A stretch of 48,714 nt of DNA from Lysinibacillus pakistanensis (GTDB lineage: Bacteria > Bacillota > Bacilli > Bacillales_A > Planococcaceae). Under the pieces are notes generated by a model that made no database searches, was not told the DNA's origin, and saw only the letters and a program-made list of their open reading frames with translations. Shown piece by piece: positions 1-8,964 of this stretch. A program made the position numbers and the translations under genes. The stretch spans positions 1 to 48,714 of the forward strand of contig BBDJ01000038.1 in assembly GCA_001312325.1 (NCBI GenBank), given 5' to 3'. Numbering within the stretch: position 1 is the first letter of the stretch; each line of letters opens with the position of its first letter.

Positions 1-2
1 AG

Positions 3-725
3 GGGCAAATTTGGATCAAACGTGTCATCGCTGAAATGGGCGGTAAGGATACAATCGTTGTCGATAAAGAAGCAGACTTAGAGCTAGCTGCACAATCGAT
101 TGTGAAATCAGCATTTGGCTTCTCTGGTCAAAAATGTTCAGCATGTTCACGCGCGGTGATCGTAGAAGATGTGTATGACCAAGTAGTAGAGCGCGTTGTT
201 GAATTAACAAACGCTTTAACTGTGGGTGACCCAACAGACTTCAGCAACTTTATGGCGACTGTGATTGACCAAGCAGCCTTCAATAAAATTACTGAGTACA
301 TCGAAATTGGTAAAGGCGAAGGTCGTCTAGTAGCTGGTGGTACAGCAGACGATTCAGTTGGATACTTCGTTCAACCAACAGTATTTGCAGACGTAGATCC
401 ATCTGCACGTATTATGAAAGAGGAAATCTTCGGACCAGTTGTAGCGATCGCAAAAGCGAAAGATTTCGACCAAGCCATTGACATCGCAAACGATACAGAA
501 TACGGCTTAACAGGTGCAGTCATCACGAAAAACCGTATGAACCTAGAAAAAGCTCGTGAAGAATTCCATGTCGGAAACCTTTACTTCAACCGTGGCTGTA
601 CAGGTGCCATCGTTGGCTACCAACCATTCGGTGGCTTCAACATGTCAGGTACAGACTCAAAAGCTGGTGGCCCAGACTACCTACAGCTTCATATGCAAGC
701 GAAAACAACTTCAGAAATGCTTTAA
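3..725 (+). CDS. rocA: L-glutamate gamma-semialdehyde dehydrogenase, C-terminal part
   Basis: NAD-dependent oxidation of glutamate semialdehyde (from proline and arginine breakdown) to glutamate in the cytoplasm. The reading frame is open from base 3, so the 5' end lies outside the window and 240 residues remain. Visible aldehyde dehydrogenase hallmarks are the general-base Glu in VIAEMGGKD (fragment residue 11), the catalytic Cys in [10 protein letters not shown] (residue 45), the EEIFGPVVA segment and the [16 protein letters not shown] tail typical of RocA/PruA. It is followed 50 bases later by a clear terminator. Frame is intact. The Bacillus name rocA is used; pruA is the equivalent. A close paralogue within the same subfamily cannot be excluded. 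Confidence 0.93.
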   Translation, partial: GQIWIKRVIAEMGGKDTIVVDKEADLELAAQSIVKSAFGFSGQKCSACSRAVIVEDVYDQVVERVVELTNALTVGDPTDFSNFMATVIDQAAFNKITEYIEIGKGEGRLVAGGTADDSVGYFVQPTVFADVDPSARIMKEEIFGPVVAIAKAKDFDQAIDIANDTEYGLTGAVITKNRMNLEKAREEFHVGNLYFNRGCTGAIVGYQPFGGFNMSGTDSKAGGPDYLQLHMQAKTTSEML

Positions 726-775
726 TTAACTACAGAGAATAACGCATATATATATAGAAGAAACTCTTAATTATT

Positions 776-819
776 AAAATCCCTAACAGTCTCAAAAACT
801 AGCTGTTAGGGATTTTTTA
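776..819. terminator. Rho-independent terminator, bidirectional
   Basis: Stem AAAATCCCTAACAG (776-789) pairs with CTGTTAGGGATTTT (803-816) and is followed by T residues. It sits between the convergent rocA end and the DUF418 gene and has A/T tails on both sides, so it can serve both. Confidence 0.85.
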
Positions 820-825
820 TATGCT

Positions 826-1876
826 TTATTTATTATTTGTAGTGCCCTTTCTTCCGTATGTCATAAAGCGCCATAACTTTTCAAACGGACCCATTTTAAA
901 GAATTTAAACCAAATAACGCTAAAGATTATTTGAATCACAAAGACTAGGCTCGCTATTAGCACGATATCCGAGGGTGAAACAACCTCTAATCCCATTAAA
1001 GATATAATCGCTAGTCCAATAAAGCTTTGAGCTAAATAATTGGTAAACGCCATTTGTCCAACTCTGCCAATGGGTTGAAGAAATTTAGCAATTTTTTTTG
1101 TTCTCTAAAATAGTAAACAAACAAGCTAAATAAAAATAAGTGGTTGGAATGACACCTAAGCCTATTAGTAATGAAAGATTTTCATTATCCCCTTGAGATG
1201 CAAACCAAATACATATCGAGATTGCTATAAAGAAAGGGAATGTTATAAATTGTACCCATTTTATTTGTTTGGAATAGTCACTTACATGATTAATCCACCC
1301 TGCTTTTGCTACTAAAAAACCAGTTAAAAACATAATAAAAATAGTCACTGCATCATTTCCAACTAGACTAAATGCTGTTGATAGAGCATCGTTATTCGGC
1401 ATAAAAATTTGTCCCAGAATACCAAGCACATGAATAGTTATAAACGCAAAGAGCCATTTACCAATCGTTGCAACCTTTGCATTATAAAAAGGTAATAAAA
1501 AGAAACCTATTACGGCATAAATGGCAAGAATCGAACCCCAGAAAATAAAAATGTGAATAATGCCTATTAAAAGCAAGGCTAATAAACGTCTTGCAAAACG
1601 CCATTTTGGTTTATCACCTCGAGCTTCTGCACGAGAAGCAAAAATATAAAAGCCTACACCAAACAGGAAGGAAAAAATTGAAAAGAATTTCTTCTCAATA
1701 AACATATCGATTAGTCTATCGATTAGACCATTTATTCCACTATAGTCAGGCATCGGTCCTCCCTCTACAATTAACTGATAGGCAGCCACATTAATAAATA
1801 AAATACCAAACAGTGCTAATCCTCGAATAATATCTAAGGAAACTATTCTTTCTTTTTGTGTAACAGATGAATTCAT
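826..1876 (-). CDS. DUF418 family membrane protein (frame interrupted)
   Basis: Multi-pass membrane protein of the YeiB/DUF418 type, function unknown; relatives are sometimes linked to transport or acyl transfer. The N-terminus has the family motif RIVSLDIIRGLALFGILFIN, then several hydrophobic segments; the C-terminal part carries GQMAFTNYLAQSFIGL, the DUF418 signature. Two frames are joined at an 8-T run (about 1088-1095): removing one base reads ENKKIAKFLQPIGRVGQMAF without a stop and gives about 349 residues, normal for the family. Start chosen at 1876 because AAGGAG (1886-1891) lies 9 bases upstream; an in-frame start at 1900 has no such site. It appears monocistronic and converges with rocA. 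Confidence 0.85.
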
Positions 1877-2142
1877 ACAGTAAAACTCCTTATCTTTCAA
1901 ACTTTTTTTAGAGCCGAATTGAATCGACAGCAGGATTTGCTTGTACCCCTTAATCTTATTGTGCTATTGCTATCATAGCTTTCCATCCTTACATCTATTT
2001 TTTTTAAAGCTTACAGTAACCTTACAAATTATTTTTCGGTATTACCTTCATTTTTTTTCACCTTTACTAGTTTTAAATCCCCTTTTTCAATTCAAAATTT
2101 CATATTTTATAATAACTATTTCTTTTAGAAAGGGGTTTGACG

Positions 2143-2406
2143 ATGAATAGACAGCGCAAGCTCGGTTTTTGTTACCCAGGCTATAAATATTGTGGACCAG
2201 GTTGTTCAGGACCAGGTGCACCAACGAATGCTGTAGATGCATGTTGTAAGCAACATGATGAATGCTATGCTCGATACGGTCGTACAAAACTTTGTGACGA
2301 ATTGTTTCAAAACTGCTTACGGCCTTATATGCAGACAAATGATAAAATGGCTAGAGATGCTAAATTATTTTACAATATTTTCGAGGTACGTAATCGCTTC
2401 TTTTAA
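2143..2406 (+). CDS. Small phospholipase A2-like protein
   Basis: An 87-residue protein with the core of a phospholipase A2 fold: a calcium-loop-like YKYCGPGCSGPG (residues 14-25) and the catalytic-type motif DACCKQHDECY with His38-Asp39. Ten cysteines are spread over the chain, suggesting disulfides or metal binding. No signal peptide or membrane segment is visible, so location is uncertain. The pattern resembles the PLA2-like domain of parvovirus VP1 and short bacterial relatives rather than secreted venom/pancreatic enzymes. ATG at 2143 is preceded by AAAGGGG (2129-2135) at 7 bases. It is a lone gene with its own terminator. Lipolytic activity is inference; the family includes uncharacterised members. 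Confidence 0.75.
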   Translation: MNRQRKLGFCYPGYKYCGPGCSGPGAPTNAVDACCKQHDECYARYGRTKLCDELFQNCLRPYMQTNDKMARDAKLFYNIFEVRNRFF

Positions 2407-2410
2407 CATG

Positions 2411-2450
2411 AAAAGCTCACATTGTATTTCTACACTGTGAGCTTTTTCAA
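2411..2450 (+). terminator. Rho-independent terminator
   Basis: AAAAGCTCACA (2411-2421) pairs perfectly with TGTGAGCTTTT (2436-2446), followed by T-rich sequence. It directly follows the phospholipase A2-like gene. Confidence 0.85.
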
Positions 2451-2454
2451 CCAG

Positions 2455-2832
2455 TTATAATTTAGTATAAACTGTGTATTTTCTTGGATTTGTAATGCCA
2501 GCTTAGTGACTAAATGATACGGGTATGGTTATCAATATCACCATTCCAGCAAGGCTTCATATTCAATCAGGTTTGCTAACCTTCTCCTCGATAATTCGGG
2601 TCAGTTACAGTATATCCACCTCTGCATATCGCATTGATTTAAAAACGGAAACTGCTTCACTAATCATTTTACCTTCATGCTGAAGACAAAAACCAAAACC
2701 ATTTTCAAGAAAATTACTAGTTATATCCCAATATTCTTGATAGTATTGATTAGTAAATTCTATACTATGTTCAATATATTGCTGATTAATCTTAGAGCAT
2801 TCAAAATCTATTAAATGACGTTTCTCCCTCAC
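2455..2832 (-). pseudogene. Decayed GNAT acetyltransferase
   Basis: Remnant of a GNAT N-acetyltransferase. One open segment (2605-2832) reads through ENGFGFCLQHEGKMISEA, the beta-strand region before the acetyl-CoA site. Beyond its stop, another frame continues with TVTDPNYRGEG, the acyl-CoA-binding loop, then KPCWNGDIDN, and finally TNPRKYTVYTKL followed by a stop at 2455-2457. These pieces are in order and match the C-terminal layout of this family, but several frame changes, in-frame stops and missing sequence separate them, and the N-terminal half is absent. Unlike the other broken genes here, one homopolymer correction does not restore it, so real decay is likely. Another GNAT gene lies 420 bases downstream on the other strand. 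Confidence 0.65.
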
Positions 2833-3254
2833 ATTATAAACATTCTCTTATCAAAGCAAAATTAATGTGAAGCGTTTGTTGAGTTCATGCGATTCTTGTA
2901 GTAGCGGTACAATTTTACTTACAATAGGTCAGAGGAATCGCCATTTCCCGATTTTGTCTGTATATGATAGTTTGCATTGTCAGAATAAATGTTGCCTTCT
3001 ATTATCTGTTCAAGTACACTGTAGACGAATGTCGGTGCGACTTTAATAGTCTGTTTTATCACCCTAAAATCATCTACTTTTACCTTTACCATTTTTTTTG
3101 CCCCAATCTTATTATTATAATGTATATTGTAAATAGTAGAACTGTTGTTTACTATTGAAAATGCGTCTAGTATAAAACATTTGAAGGGACTGAATTATGC
3201 GCAGATAGCAATATTTTTCATCCAAACAAAATGAAAAACTTGGAGGTAAAAGTA
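2833..3254. other. Intergenic stretch, no supported gene
   Basis: AT-rich, 420 bases between the GNAT remnant and the next GNAT gene. Open frames here lack ribosome binding sites and look random. The only signal I see is the promoter-like pair near the right edge. Confidence 0.5.
3148..3176 (+). promoter_or_regulatory. Possible sigma-A promoter for GNAT gene
   Basis: TTTACT (3148-3153) and TATAAA (3171-3176) are separated by 17 bases, a vegetative-promoter arrangement about 80 bases before the TTG start at 3255. The -35 matches the consensus only partly. Confidence 0.4.
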
Positions 3255-3768
3255 TTGATAGAACAAATTATCACAAAAAGACTGTTTTTAAGAAAAATGA
3301 AATTAGAGGATGCCAATAATTTATTTCAAATTTGGTCAGATCCAGACGTAACGAAACATATGAATATTATTAATTTAACGGATGTTAAACAGGCACAAGA
3401 GATGATTACCCTACTTGATGAATTAGCGAAAGAACAAAAAGCCATTCGTTTTTCAATTATTGAAAAAAACATCTCTTAAGATTATAGGCTCTTGTGGATT
3501 TAATTCATTTAATAAGGAGAACAATACCGCAGAAATTGGCTATGAGCTTGCGAAAGCTTATTGGGGAAAGGGTTTTGCGCAGGAAAGTATTACAGCTTTA
3601 ATTCATTATGCCTTTACGACTTTGAACATAAAAAAAATTGAAGCAAAAGTTGAGTCTGCAAATAAGAATTCTATAAAAGTATTAGAGAAGTTAAATTTCA
3701 GTTATGTAGGAACATCGTCCGAAGCTGAAACATCGGATGATACTAGTCTTTATGCTTTAATACAATAA
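3255..3768 (+). CDS. GNAT family N-acetyltransferase, RimJ/RimL-like (frame interrupted)
   Basis: Acetyl-CoA dependent acetyltransferase, substrate unknown (protein N-terminus or small amine). N-terminal TKRLFLRKMKLEDANNLFQI is typical of the Acetyltransf_3 (RimJ/L) group; the C-terminal half has EIGYELAKAYWGKGFAQES, with the acetyl-CoA loop, and VESANKNSIKVLEKLNF. The two halves are in different frames joined at an A7 run (3463-3469); one A fewer gives IIEKTSLKIIGSCGF and a 170-residue protein. TTG at 3255 is preferred over ATG at 3231 because GGAGG (3242-3246) lies 8 bases upstream of it. Single gene ending at a terminator. Confidence 0.82.
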
Positions 3769-3774
3769 ATTCGT

Positions 3775-3808
3775 AAGGCCAAGAATCACCATTCTTGGCC
3801 TTTTTTTC
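3775..3808. terminator. Strong bidirectional terminator
   Basis: Perfect 12-bp stem AAGGCCAAGAAT (3775-3786) with ATTCTTGGCCTT (3791-3802), 4-base loop, then T7. It separates the convergent GNAT and AraC-type genes. Confidence 0.92.
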
Positions 3809-4672
3809 TTACTTAATCGGTATCCAAATTTCAGAATAACAATCAGGACTAAATGGATCCTGTTCAGAATACACTTCAAGTTCTGCAGATGCTATCGGTT
3901 CGTAAGGATTAGATGGGAACCATTCAGAATATATTTGTTTCCAAGTATTCTGCATGGCATCTGGCATTGGACCATGCACTTCAAAGACAACCCATTTAGA
4001 TGCTGGTATGTCCATTGCCAGTAAATTATCTGGTACATCTCCTATATGATCAGCGGCAATCCAATAATCGATCAGGCTATTCTGTGCATAGTTTGAATCA
4101 GGAACACAAACGCCAAGTACACCCTTAATTTCTCCATTATTTAATTGAATTAACTGCTTATCAAAGTCTTTACTGTTCATTTCATTCCAAAATTGAGGAA
4201 TCTCTCTCGTATTTTCACCACTTTGACAATTATAAGTTCTTTTTACCCCTACTACTTGAAATGCTTCTTTTTCTTCAATTCTATACTTCATTGGTTCTGC
4301 TCCTTTTAGGCTTACCTGGATGACCAGGCGATTGTATGATTGTAATGGACCTTGCTTCTTTCTAGCTTCACTAGGCGTTACATGATGTTGCTTGCGAAAT
4401 GCCTTTGTGAAAGCTTCAGGAGAGTCATAGCCATATTTGTAGGCGAGATCGATTATTTTTTCATCAGTATTCAGTAACTCTTGCGCAGCCAATGTTAATC
4501 TTCTACGTCTTATATACTCTGCAATGGACATATCCGTTAAAATTGAGAAAGTCCGTTGAAAATGAAAGACTGAAGAATGAACCTCATGTGCAATTTGCTC
4601 CATAGTAATATCCTCTAATAAATGCACTTCGATATAATTGATTGCTTTTTGAATCGACTCAATCCAACTCAT
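3809..4672 (-). CDS. AraC family regulator with GyrI-like effector domain
   Basis: Transcription regulator of 287 residues. Residues 1-105 hold the two helix-turn-helix motifs of the AraC family (ITMEQIAHEVHSSVFHFQRT; and IIDLAYKYGYDSPEAFTKAF). After a linker, residues about 130-287 form a GyrI-like/AraC effector-binding domain (KEAFQVVGVKRTY to the end), which in relatives such as Rob or BmrR-type proteins binds hydrophobic ligands and drugs. Start at 4672 is supported by AAGGAG (4681-4686) at 8 bases; longer in-frame extensions have no such site. Frame intact. The target is not evident; autoregulation or control of the divergent region is possible. Confidence 0.88.
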   Translation of the reverse strand: MSWIESIQKAINYIEVHLLEDITMEQIAHEVHSSVFHFQRTFSILTDMSIAEYIRRRRLTLAAQELLNTDEKIIDLAYKYGYDSPEAFTKAFRKQHHVTPSEARKKQGPLQSYNRLVIQVSLKGAEPMKYRIEEKEAFQVVGVKRTYNCQSGENTREIPQFWNEMNSKDFDKQLIQLNNGEIKGVLGVCVPDSNYAQNSLIDYWIAADHIGDVPDNLLAMDIPASKWVVFEVHGPMPDAMQNTWKQIYSEWFPSNPYEPIASAELEVYSEQDPFSPDCYSEIWIPIK

Positions 4673-4819
4673 TGCTCTCACTCCTTGTATATAGATTAAC
4701 GAAACGACAGTATTTAATCCTGTTTTTTTATGCTTTCTTTGGACAGATTCATTCATACTCTTTAAAGAAATGTTTACTAAATAAATTCTTATTGATATCC
4801 AGTTTTTGGAGGATAAGGT

Positions 4820-4903
4820 ATGATCATTCTTAAGACTATATCAACAAATAGTTATCACTTAATTTGGGGATTCCTAATAGCATTTCTAAACAATAAATTT
4901 TGA
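4820..4903 (+). CDS. Possible 27-residue hydrophobic peptide
   Basis: ATG at 4820 is preceded by GGAGG (4808-4812) at 7 bases, an ideal ribosome binding site. The 27-residue product is hydrophobic in its centre (HLIWGFLIAFL). It is divergent from the AraC-type gene. It could be a real micro-peptide, or the start of a truncated gene. I recognise no family. Confidence 0.3.
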   Translation: MIILKTISTNSYHLIWGFLIAFLNNKF

Positions 4904-4985
4904 GTATCAGTATGTAAAACAATCGTAACAAAAAGTCACGCTCTTATGAACATGACTTAATATTTCTTTATAGTTTTTTGGTATT

Positions 4986-5214
4986 TTATCTAGTTATGCA
5001 TTGCTTCAAAGCTTTATTTTTTTCAATGGCTGCTTCATATATCGATTCATTTTTGATTTTTATATATTGATTTTTCGCTGCTTTGCAATAGCCTTCCTTT
5101 TCTAGAAATTCCTTCAAGGCAGATTTCCTGGGAAATATTTTTTTCCATTACACTTTGTACTTCTTCAAGTTCATCTATTCTTTTAGTAACTGATAGCATA
5201 AAAATTTTTGACAA
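4986..5214 (-). CDS. Hypothetical small protein (frame interrupted)
   Basis: Unrecognised protein of about 75 residues after correction. TTG at 5214 has GGAG (5223-5226) at about 8 bases. The first segment, SVTKRIDELEEVQSVMEK, runs into a 7-T run (5138-5144); with one base fewer the frame continues IFPRKSALKEFLEKEGYCKA and ends at 4986. The product is charged, probably helical and soluble, with no signal peptide. It is transcribed in the same direction as the Cse60-like gene just upstream (34 bases between them) and could share its transcript. Function unknown. Confidence 0.45.
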
Positions 5215-5248
5215 ATGACATTCTCCTTTCAATAAGTTAAGAAACGTA

Positions 5249-5425
5249 TTATTTATAAATAATTAAAGCTGAATGTATAACAGTCTGCTCTCCAATGTAT
5301 AAAGTATTATATTTAATATCGATTATCAGATATTCACTTAAATCTAAAAGTGCGTTATTAATATCATTTTCAAAACGTACAATATCATTATTTTGGATTG
5401 TTACTACTTGAGTCGCTTGCACCAT
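5249..5425 (-). CDS. cse60: Cse60-like sporulation protein
   Basis: A 58-residue acidic protein. The chain FENDINNALLDLSEYLIIDI followed by KYNTLYIGEQTVIHSALIIY matches the layout of the small Cse60/DUF2758 family, whose founding member in Bacillus subtilis is under sigma-E control in the mother cell; biochemical function is unknown. ATG at 5425 is preceded by CCTCC on the plus strand (5433-5437), that is GGAGG at 7 bases. Frame intact. It lies upstream of glnA's terminator in a small minus-strand pair with the hypothetical gene at 4986-5214. Family assignment is by pattern memory only. Confidence 0.6.
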   Translation of the reverse strand: MVQATQVVTIQNNDIVRFENDINNALLDLSEYLIIDIKYNTLYIGEQTVIHSALIIYK

Positions 5426-5502
5426 ATATTTTCCTCCCCCTCTATTTATATTAAATTAAAAGGAAAGATTTGTCACAAAAATAATAAAACTAATCAAACG
5501 GA

Positions 5503-5540
5503 AAGGAAGTGCTAGAGCGAAAAAGCTCTAACACTTCCTT
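5503..5540 (-). terminator. glnA terminator
   Basis: AAGGAAGTGCTAGAGC (5503-5518) pairs with GCTCTAACACTTCCTT (5525-5540) with one mismatch and a 6-base loop. It abuts the glnA stop codon and continues into T-rich sequence on the minus strand. Confidence 0.85.
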
Positions 5541-6875
5541 TTAGTACATTCTTAAATATTCTTCATGTTCCCAGTTATGGACACGTGTACGATATTTATT
5601 CCATTCTAGTTCTTTAGCAGTTGTGAATTTTTCTAAAATATGGTCTCCAAGTGCCTCACGTACAATATGATCCATTTCTAATTCAATTAGGGCAAATTCC
5701 AATGATGATGGTAAACTATCAATACCATTTAATTCACGTTCATTTCGAGACATTTTATAAATATTTTGATCAACAGCGTCTGGAGGTGTTAAATTATTGC
5801 GAATCCCATCGAGCCCCGATGCTAAAATAACGGCCATCGCTAAATATGGGTTTGCTGCAGGATCAACAGAACGAAGCTCAATGCGTGTCGAGAGACCTCT
5901 TGCAGCCGGAATGCGAATGAGTGGTGAACGATTTTGAGCAGACCATGCTATATAACAAGGAGCCTCATAACCAGGCACTAAACGTTTGTAGGAATTCACT
6001 AGTGGATTCGTGACTGCAGTAAAGCCATGGACGTGCTTAATAATGCCAGCCATAAAGCTACGTACTGTTTGGCTTAATTGCAGTTCTGCATTTTCGTCAT
6101 AAAAGGCATTTTTACCTCCCTCAAATAAAGATAGATTGAAATGCATTCCAGAGCCGTTAACACCATATAATGGCTTTGGCATAAAGGTTGCGTGTAAACC
6201 ATGCTGTGCTGCAATAGTTTTTACAACTAGTTTAAATGTTTGAATATTATCACATGCTTCAATTGCATTAGCATACTTAAAGTCAATTTCATGCTGTCCA
6301 GGCGCCACCTCATGATGTGATGCTTCAATCTCGAAGCCCATTCCTTCTAGCTCTAATACAATATCACGACGACAATTTTCACCTAGATCTGTAGGTGCTA
6401 AGTCAAAATAGCCGCCACTATCATTTAATTCGAGTGTTGGATGCCCTTTTTCATCAAGCTTAAATAAGAAAAACTCAGGCTCTGGCCCTAAATTAAATGA
6501 AGTAAAACCAAGCTCCTCCATCTCTTTTAATACTCTCTTTAGGTTAGAACGTGGATCACCTTCAAACGGTGTACCATCAGGTCTTGTGATATCACAAATA
6601 AAGCGCGCTACCCTGCCCTTTTCAGCTGTCCAAGGAAAAATGACAAAGGTATTAAAATCTGGACGTAAATACATATCTGATTCTTCGATACGTACAAAGC
6701 CCTCAATGGATGAACCATCGAACATCACTTTATTGTCCAATGCTTTTTCTAATTGACTTACAGGAATTTCAACATTTTTAATTGTTCCTAATATATCTGT
6801 AAATTGTAGGCGAATAAATTTCACATTTTCTACTTCCACTTGGCGTATAATATCTTCTTTCGTATAATGTTTCAT
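5541..6875 (-). CDS. glnA: Glutamine synthetase, type I
   Basis: ATP-dependent synthesis of glutamine from glutamate and ammonium; cytoplasmic dodecamer. 444 residues, the same as the Bacillus subtilis enzyme. Visible motifs: [10 protein letters not shown] (residues about 50-60), the [10 protein letters not shown] metal site, [18 protein letters not shown], and [19 protein letters not shown]. Start at 6875 is set by GGAG 9 bases upstream; an 11-residue longer reading from 6908 is unlikely. In Bacillus the gene follows glnR; here no glnR is next to it, so it may be a second synthetase or a rearranged locus. A TnrA/GlnR-type box at 6966-6982 argues for nitrogen control. Frame intact. Confidence 0.95.
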   Translation of the reverse strand: MKHYTKEDIIRQVEVENVKFIRLQFTDILGTIKNVEIPVSQLEKALDNKVMFDGSSIEGFVRIEESDMYLRPDFNTFVIFPWTAEKGRVARFICDITRPDGTPFEGDPRSNLKRVLKEMEELGFTSFNLGPEPEFFLFKLDEKGHPTLELNDSGGYFDLAPTDLGENCRRDIVLELEGMGFEIEASHHEVAPGQHEIDFKYANAIEACDNIQTFKLVVKTIAAQHGLHATFMPKPLYGVNGSGMHFNLSLFEGGKNAFYDENAELQLSQTVRSFMAGIIKHVHGFTAVTNPLVNSYKRLVPGYEAPCYIAWSAQNRSPLIRIPAARGLSTRIELRSVDPAANPYLAMAVILASGLDGIRNNLTPPDAVDQNIYKMSRNERELNGIDSLPSSLEFALIELEMDHIVREALGDHILEKFTTAKELEWNKYRTRVHNWEHEEYLRMY

Positions 6876-7289
6876 TTCCCACCACTCCAATGTAATTTTA
6901 ATTAACATTCATTATTAATAACTGCTTTTAAATTACCTTATAAAAGAAAAAAAACGCAATACACATGTAAACTTTTATTACATTGTTTTTTTTCGAAGAT
7001 ATTTATCTTTTTTTATAGATATAAAGAGCCCTCATTTAAGATTCCTTTTACATATGAACGAAAACTTTACAACAAAGATTTTCATAATCTGTTTTATAGA
7101 ATTTAAATAAGAAATAATATTTCCGTATTTTATATCACAATAGTCTTGTATAATGCCATATTTATTGGTAAATTTATAGCAAATTAGAATTTCTATATTG
7201 TTCATCAGCCAAGTAAATAAGGCGTATATAATATAGTTATAATGAAACTTAAAATTCCTAAAAATCTTCTATAAAAGATACATAAGGCG
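6876..7289. other. Divergent regulatory region of glnA and the signalling cassette
   Basis: 414 bases of AT-rich DNA between divergent genes. Besides the nitrogen operator at 6966-6982 there are TATAAT-like sequences near 7205-7235 that could serve the plus-strand cassette; I cannot assign a start point. No open frame with a ribosome binding site. Confidence 0.5.
6966..6982. promoter_or_regulatory. TnrA/GlnR-type operator
   Basis: TGTAAACTTTTATTACA fits the TGTNA-N7-TNACA core of TnrA/GlnR boxes exactly, with an AT-rich centre. It lies 91 bases upstream of the glnA start. Position would suit regulation of glnA; the divergent cassette starting near 7290 is about 310 bases away. Confidence 0.65.
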
Positions 7290-8444
7290 GTGAATGTAAG
7301 AAGTATGTCAGTACTAATTATTGGCGGCGTAAATAATGATGTATTGCGTCTACAAAAATATTTTCATCGTATAGACATCAAAGATATTCATTGCTTTACC
7401 TCCCCTGATGCAGCAATGAATTATTTATTAGATTCTTTGAAAGAAGAGCTGGAATTAATTATTCTCGATGCAAAATTAACACTTAAAAATTGCGAAGAAA
7501 TATGTCAGCAAATTAATCGTTTAATAAACTGGATTGATGTCCCAATCCTTCTTGCTACTACTTATGAAAAAACAATTACGATTGATAGAGTTTTTGAGGC
7601 CGGAATATTTGATTTTATTTTAAAGCCATTTGATTTCACACAATTTAAAACTCGAATTCAAGTAGCCACAAAATATCAAAATGAAGCAAAACTTCGAAGG
7701 CAGCAAGAAAGCATGATTCAAAAAGACTTAATCGTCGCAAAAAAAGTTTCAAAAAAAACGCTTTATCACCACCATTAAATCTCGAGTACATACAGATTGA
7801 TGGGCTTTATGTTACATCCAATACATTAGGAGGTGACATGTACTGTTGGTTCAAGATTAATGAACATTTGACGGCTATTCTTTTATATGATGCTATGGGG
7901 CATGGCATCGCCGCATCACTTGTTACCATGTCCGTTCGATCTCTGTTAAAAGGCATGATTACAAATTTAATCGATCCTGTAACAGTAATTCGGGAGCTGA
8001 ATCGTCAAATTTACGAGCTTTTTTTCTGATGAAGATATGGACCGTTTTTTTAATGACGGCTATCTACATACTAATTGATACAAAAAATAGAACATTACAC
8101 TATGTGAATGCAGCCCATCCAGCTGGTTTTTATTTGGAAAGTACGGAGAGACAGTATTTCTCCAAGCGAACACACCCATTCTTGGTCTATTTCCTACAAT
8201 TCCTATCATAAAAAAAACAATTCCTTTATCTGGCTGGCATCGCATTATACTTTATACGGATGGATTATTGACATTAAATAAACAACACAATATCGATATG
8301 GATTTTTTCCATTCCTATGCCTCACAAGAAAATAGCTATGCCTTACAAAAATTTTCTCAAAAATACAATTTATTCGACAATGATCACAGTGATGATATAA
8401 CAGTAGTTTCAATAACAATTACATTACAGGTAGGTGATTGGTGA
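7290..8444 (+). CDS. Receiver-PP2C (SpoIIE-type) serine phosphatase (frame interrupted)
   Basis: Regulator that would dephosphorylate a STAS antagonist. Residues 1-125 resemble a response-regulator receiver (SVLIIGGVNNDVLRL; LIILDAKLT with the phospho-acceptor Asp; FDFILKPFDF with the conserved Lys). A linker leads to a PP2C/SpoIIE domain: GGDMYCWF, YDAMGHGIAASLV (metal-binding Asp), VNAAHPAGF, ILYTDGLLT and a final DDITVVSI. Frames break at A/T runs near 7745-7760, 8022-8028, 8045-8051 and by a probable base loss near 8140. GTG at 7290 or ATG at 7305 could be the start; neither has an ideal site. Its stop overlaps the next ATG (TGATG), indicating translational coupling with the kinase gene. 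Confidence 0.82.
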
Positions 8445-8876
8445 TGAAATTCACGCTCAATGTAAATCCTGATACACAAGCTATAGCATTCGTAGACCAA
8501 GTTATGGACAATTATGCAAATGTTTATAATCTACCTTATAAAAAAGAATTACGCTTTGTTGTACATGAATTAGTTATAAATGCTGTTGAAGCAATGGGGA
8601 AAATTGATGCATGCTCAGAAAAGGAAATTCAAATACATGTATACCAATCCAATGAAGAAATAAAAGTAACTGTTACAGATGAAGCAAAAGGGATAGCCGA
8701 AAATGATTGGGATAAGGTTCTTCAATACGATTTAAATGAACTTGATTATTCGGATCGTGGGCGTGGTTTATTTTTTTGTTAAAAATATGGTTGACGATAT
8801 TTGGTTTGAGCATATTTCGGAAACAAAATTTTTAGTTGGTATCTCAAAAAAAATATATATAAATGAAGGGCTTTGA
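8444..8876 (+). CDS. Anti-sigma factor / serine kinase, RsbW-SpoIIAB-like (frame interrupted)
   Basis: GHKL-fold serine kinase of the partner-switching type, about 143 residues. The N box is visible as VVHELVINAVEAMGK, the G1 box as VTDEAKGIAENDW, and the G2 region as YSDRGRGLFFVKNMVDD. The frame breaks at a T7 run (8771-8777); with one T fewer GRGLFFVKNMVDDIWFEH continues to the stop at 8874-8876. ATG at 8444 has AGGTG 7 bases upstream and overlaps the phosphatase stop. It would phosphorylate the STAS protein at 10803-11191 and hold an unknown partner. No sigma factor gene is adjacent, so the controlled target may lie elsewhere or may not be a sigma factor. Confidence 0.82.
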
Positions 8877-8964
8877 TGAATCTTTTAATATTTATAAACG
8901 TTACTCAACTCTGGAATAAGATTCAACATCACACCCTATAAACGTATAATTGGGAGGAGTTTTA

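Noticed and set aside
36..234. Minus-strand open frame inside the rocA fragment
   Set aside because: It is the antisense of a strongly conserved gene and has no ribosome binding site.
1941..2150. Plus-strand frame of 69 codons
   Set aside because: Low-complexity T-rich sequence without a start site; it overlaps the control region of the phospholipase A2-like gene.
2964..3158. Plus-strand frame of 64 codons
   Set aside because: No ribosome binding site, composition like intergenic DNA, and it ends in the promoter-like region.
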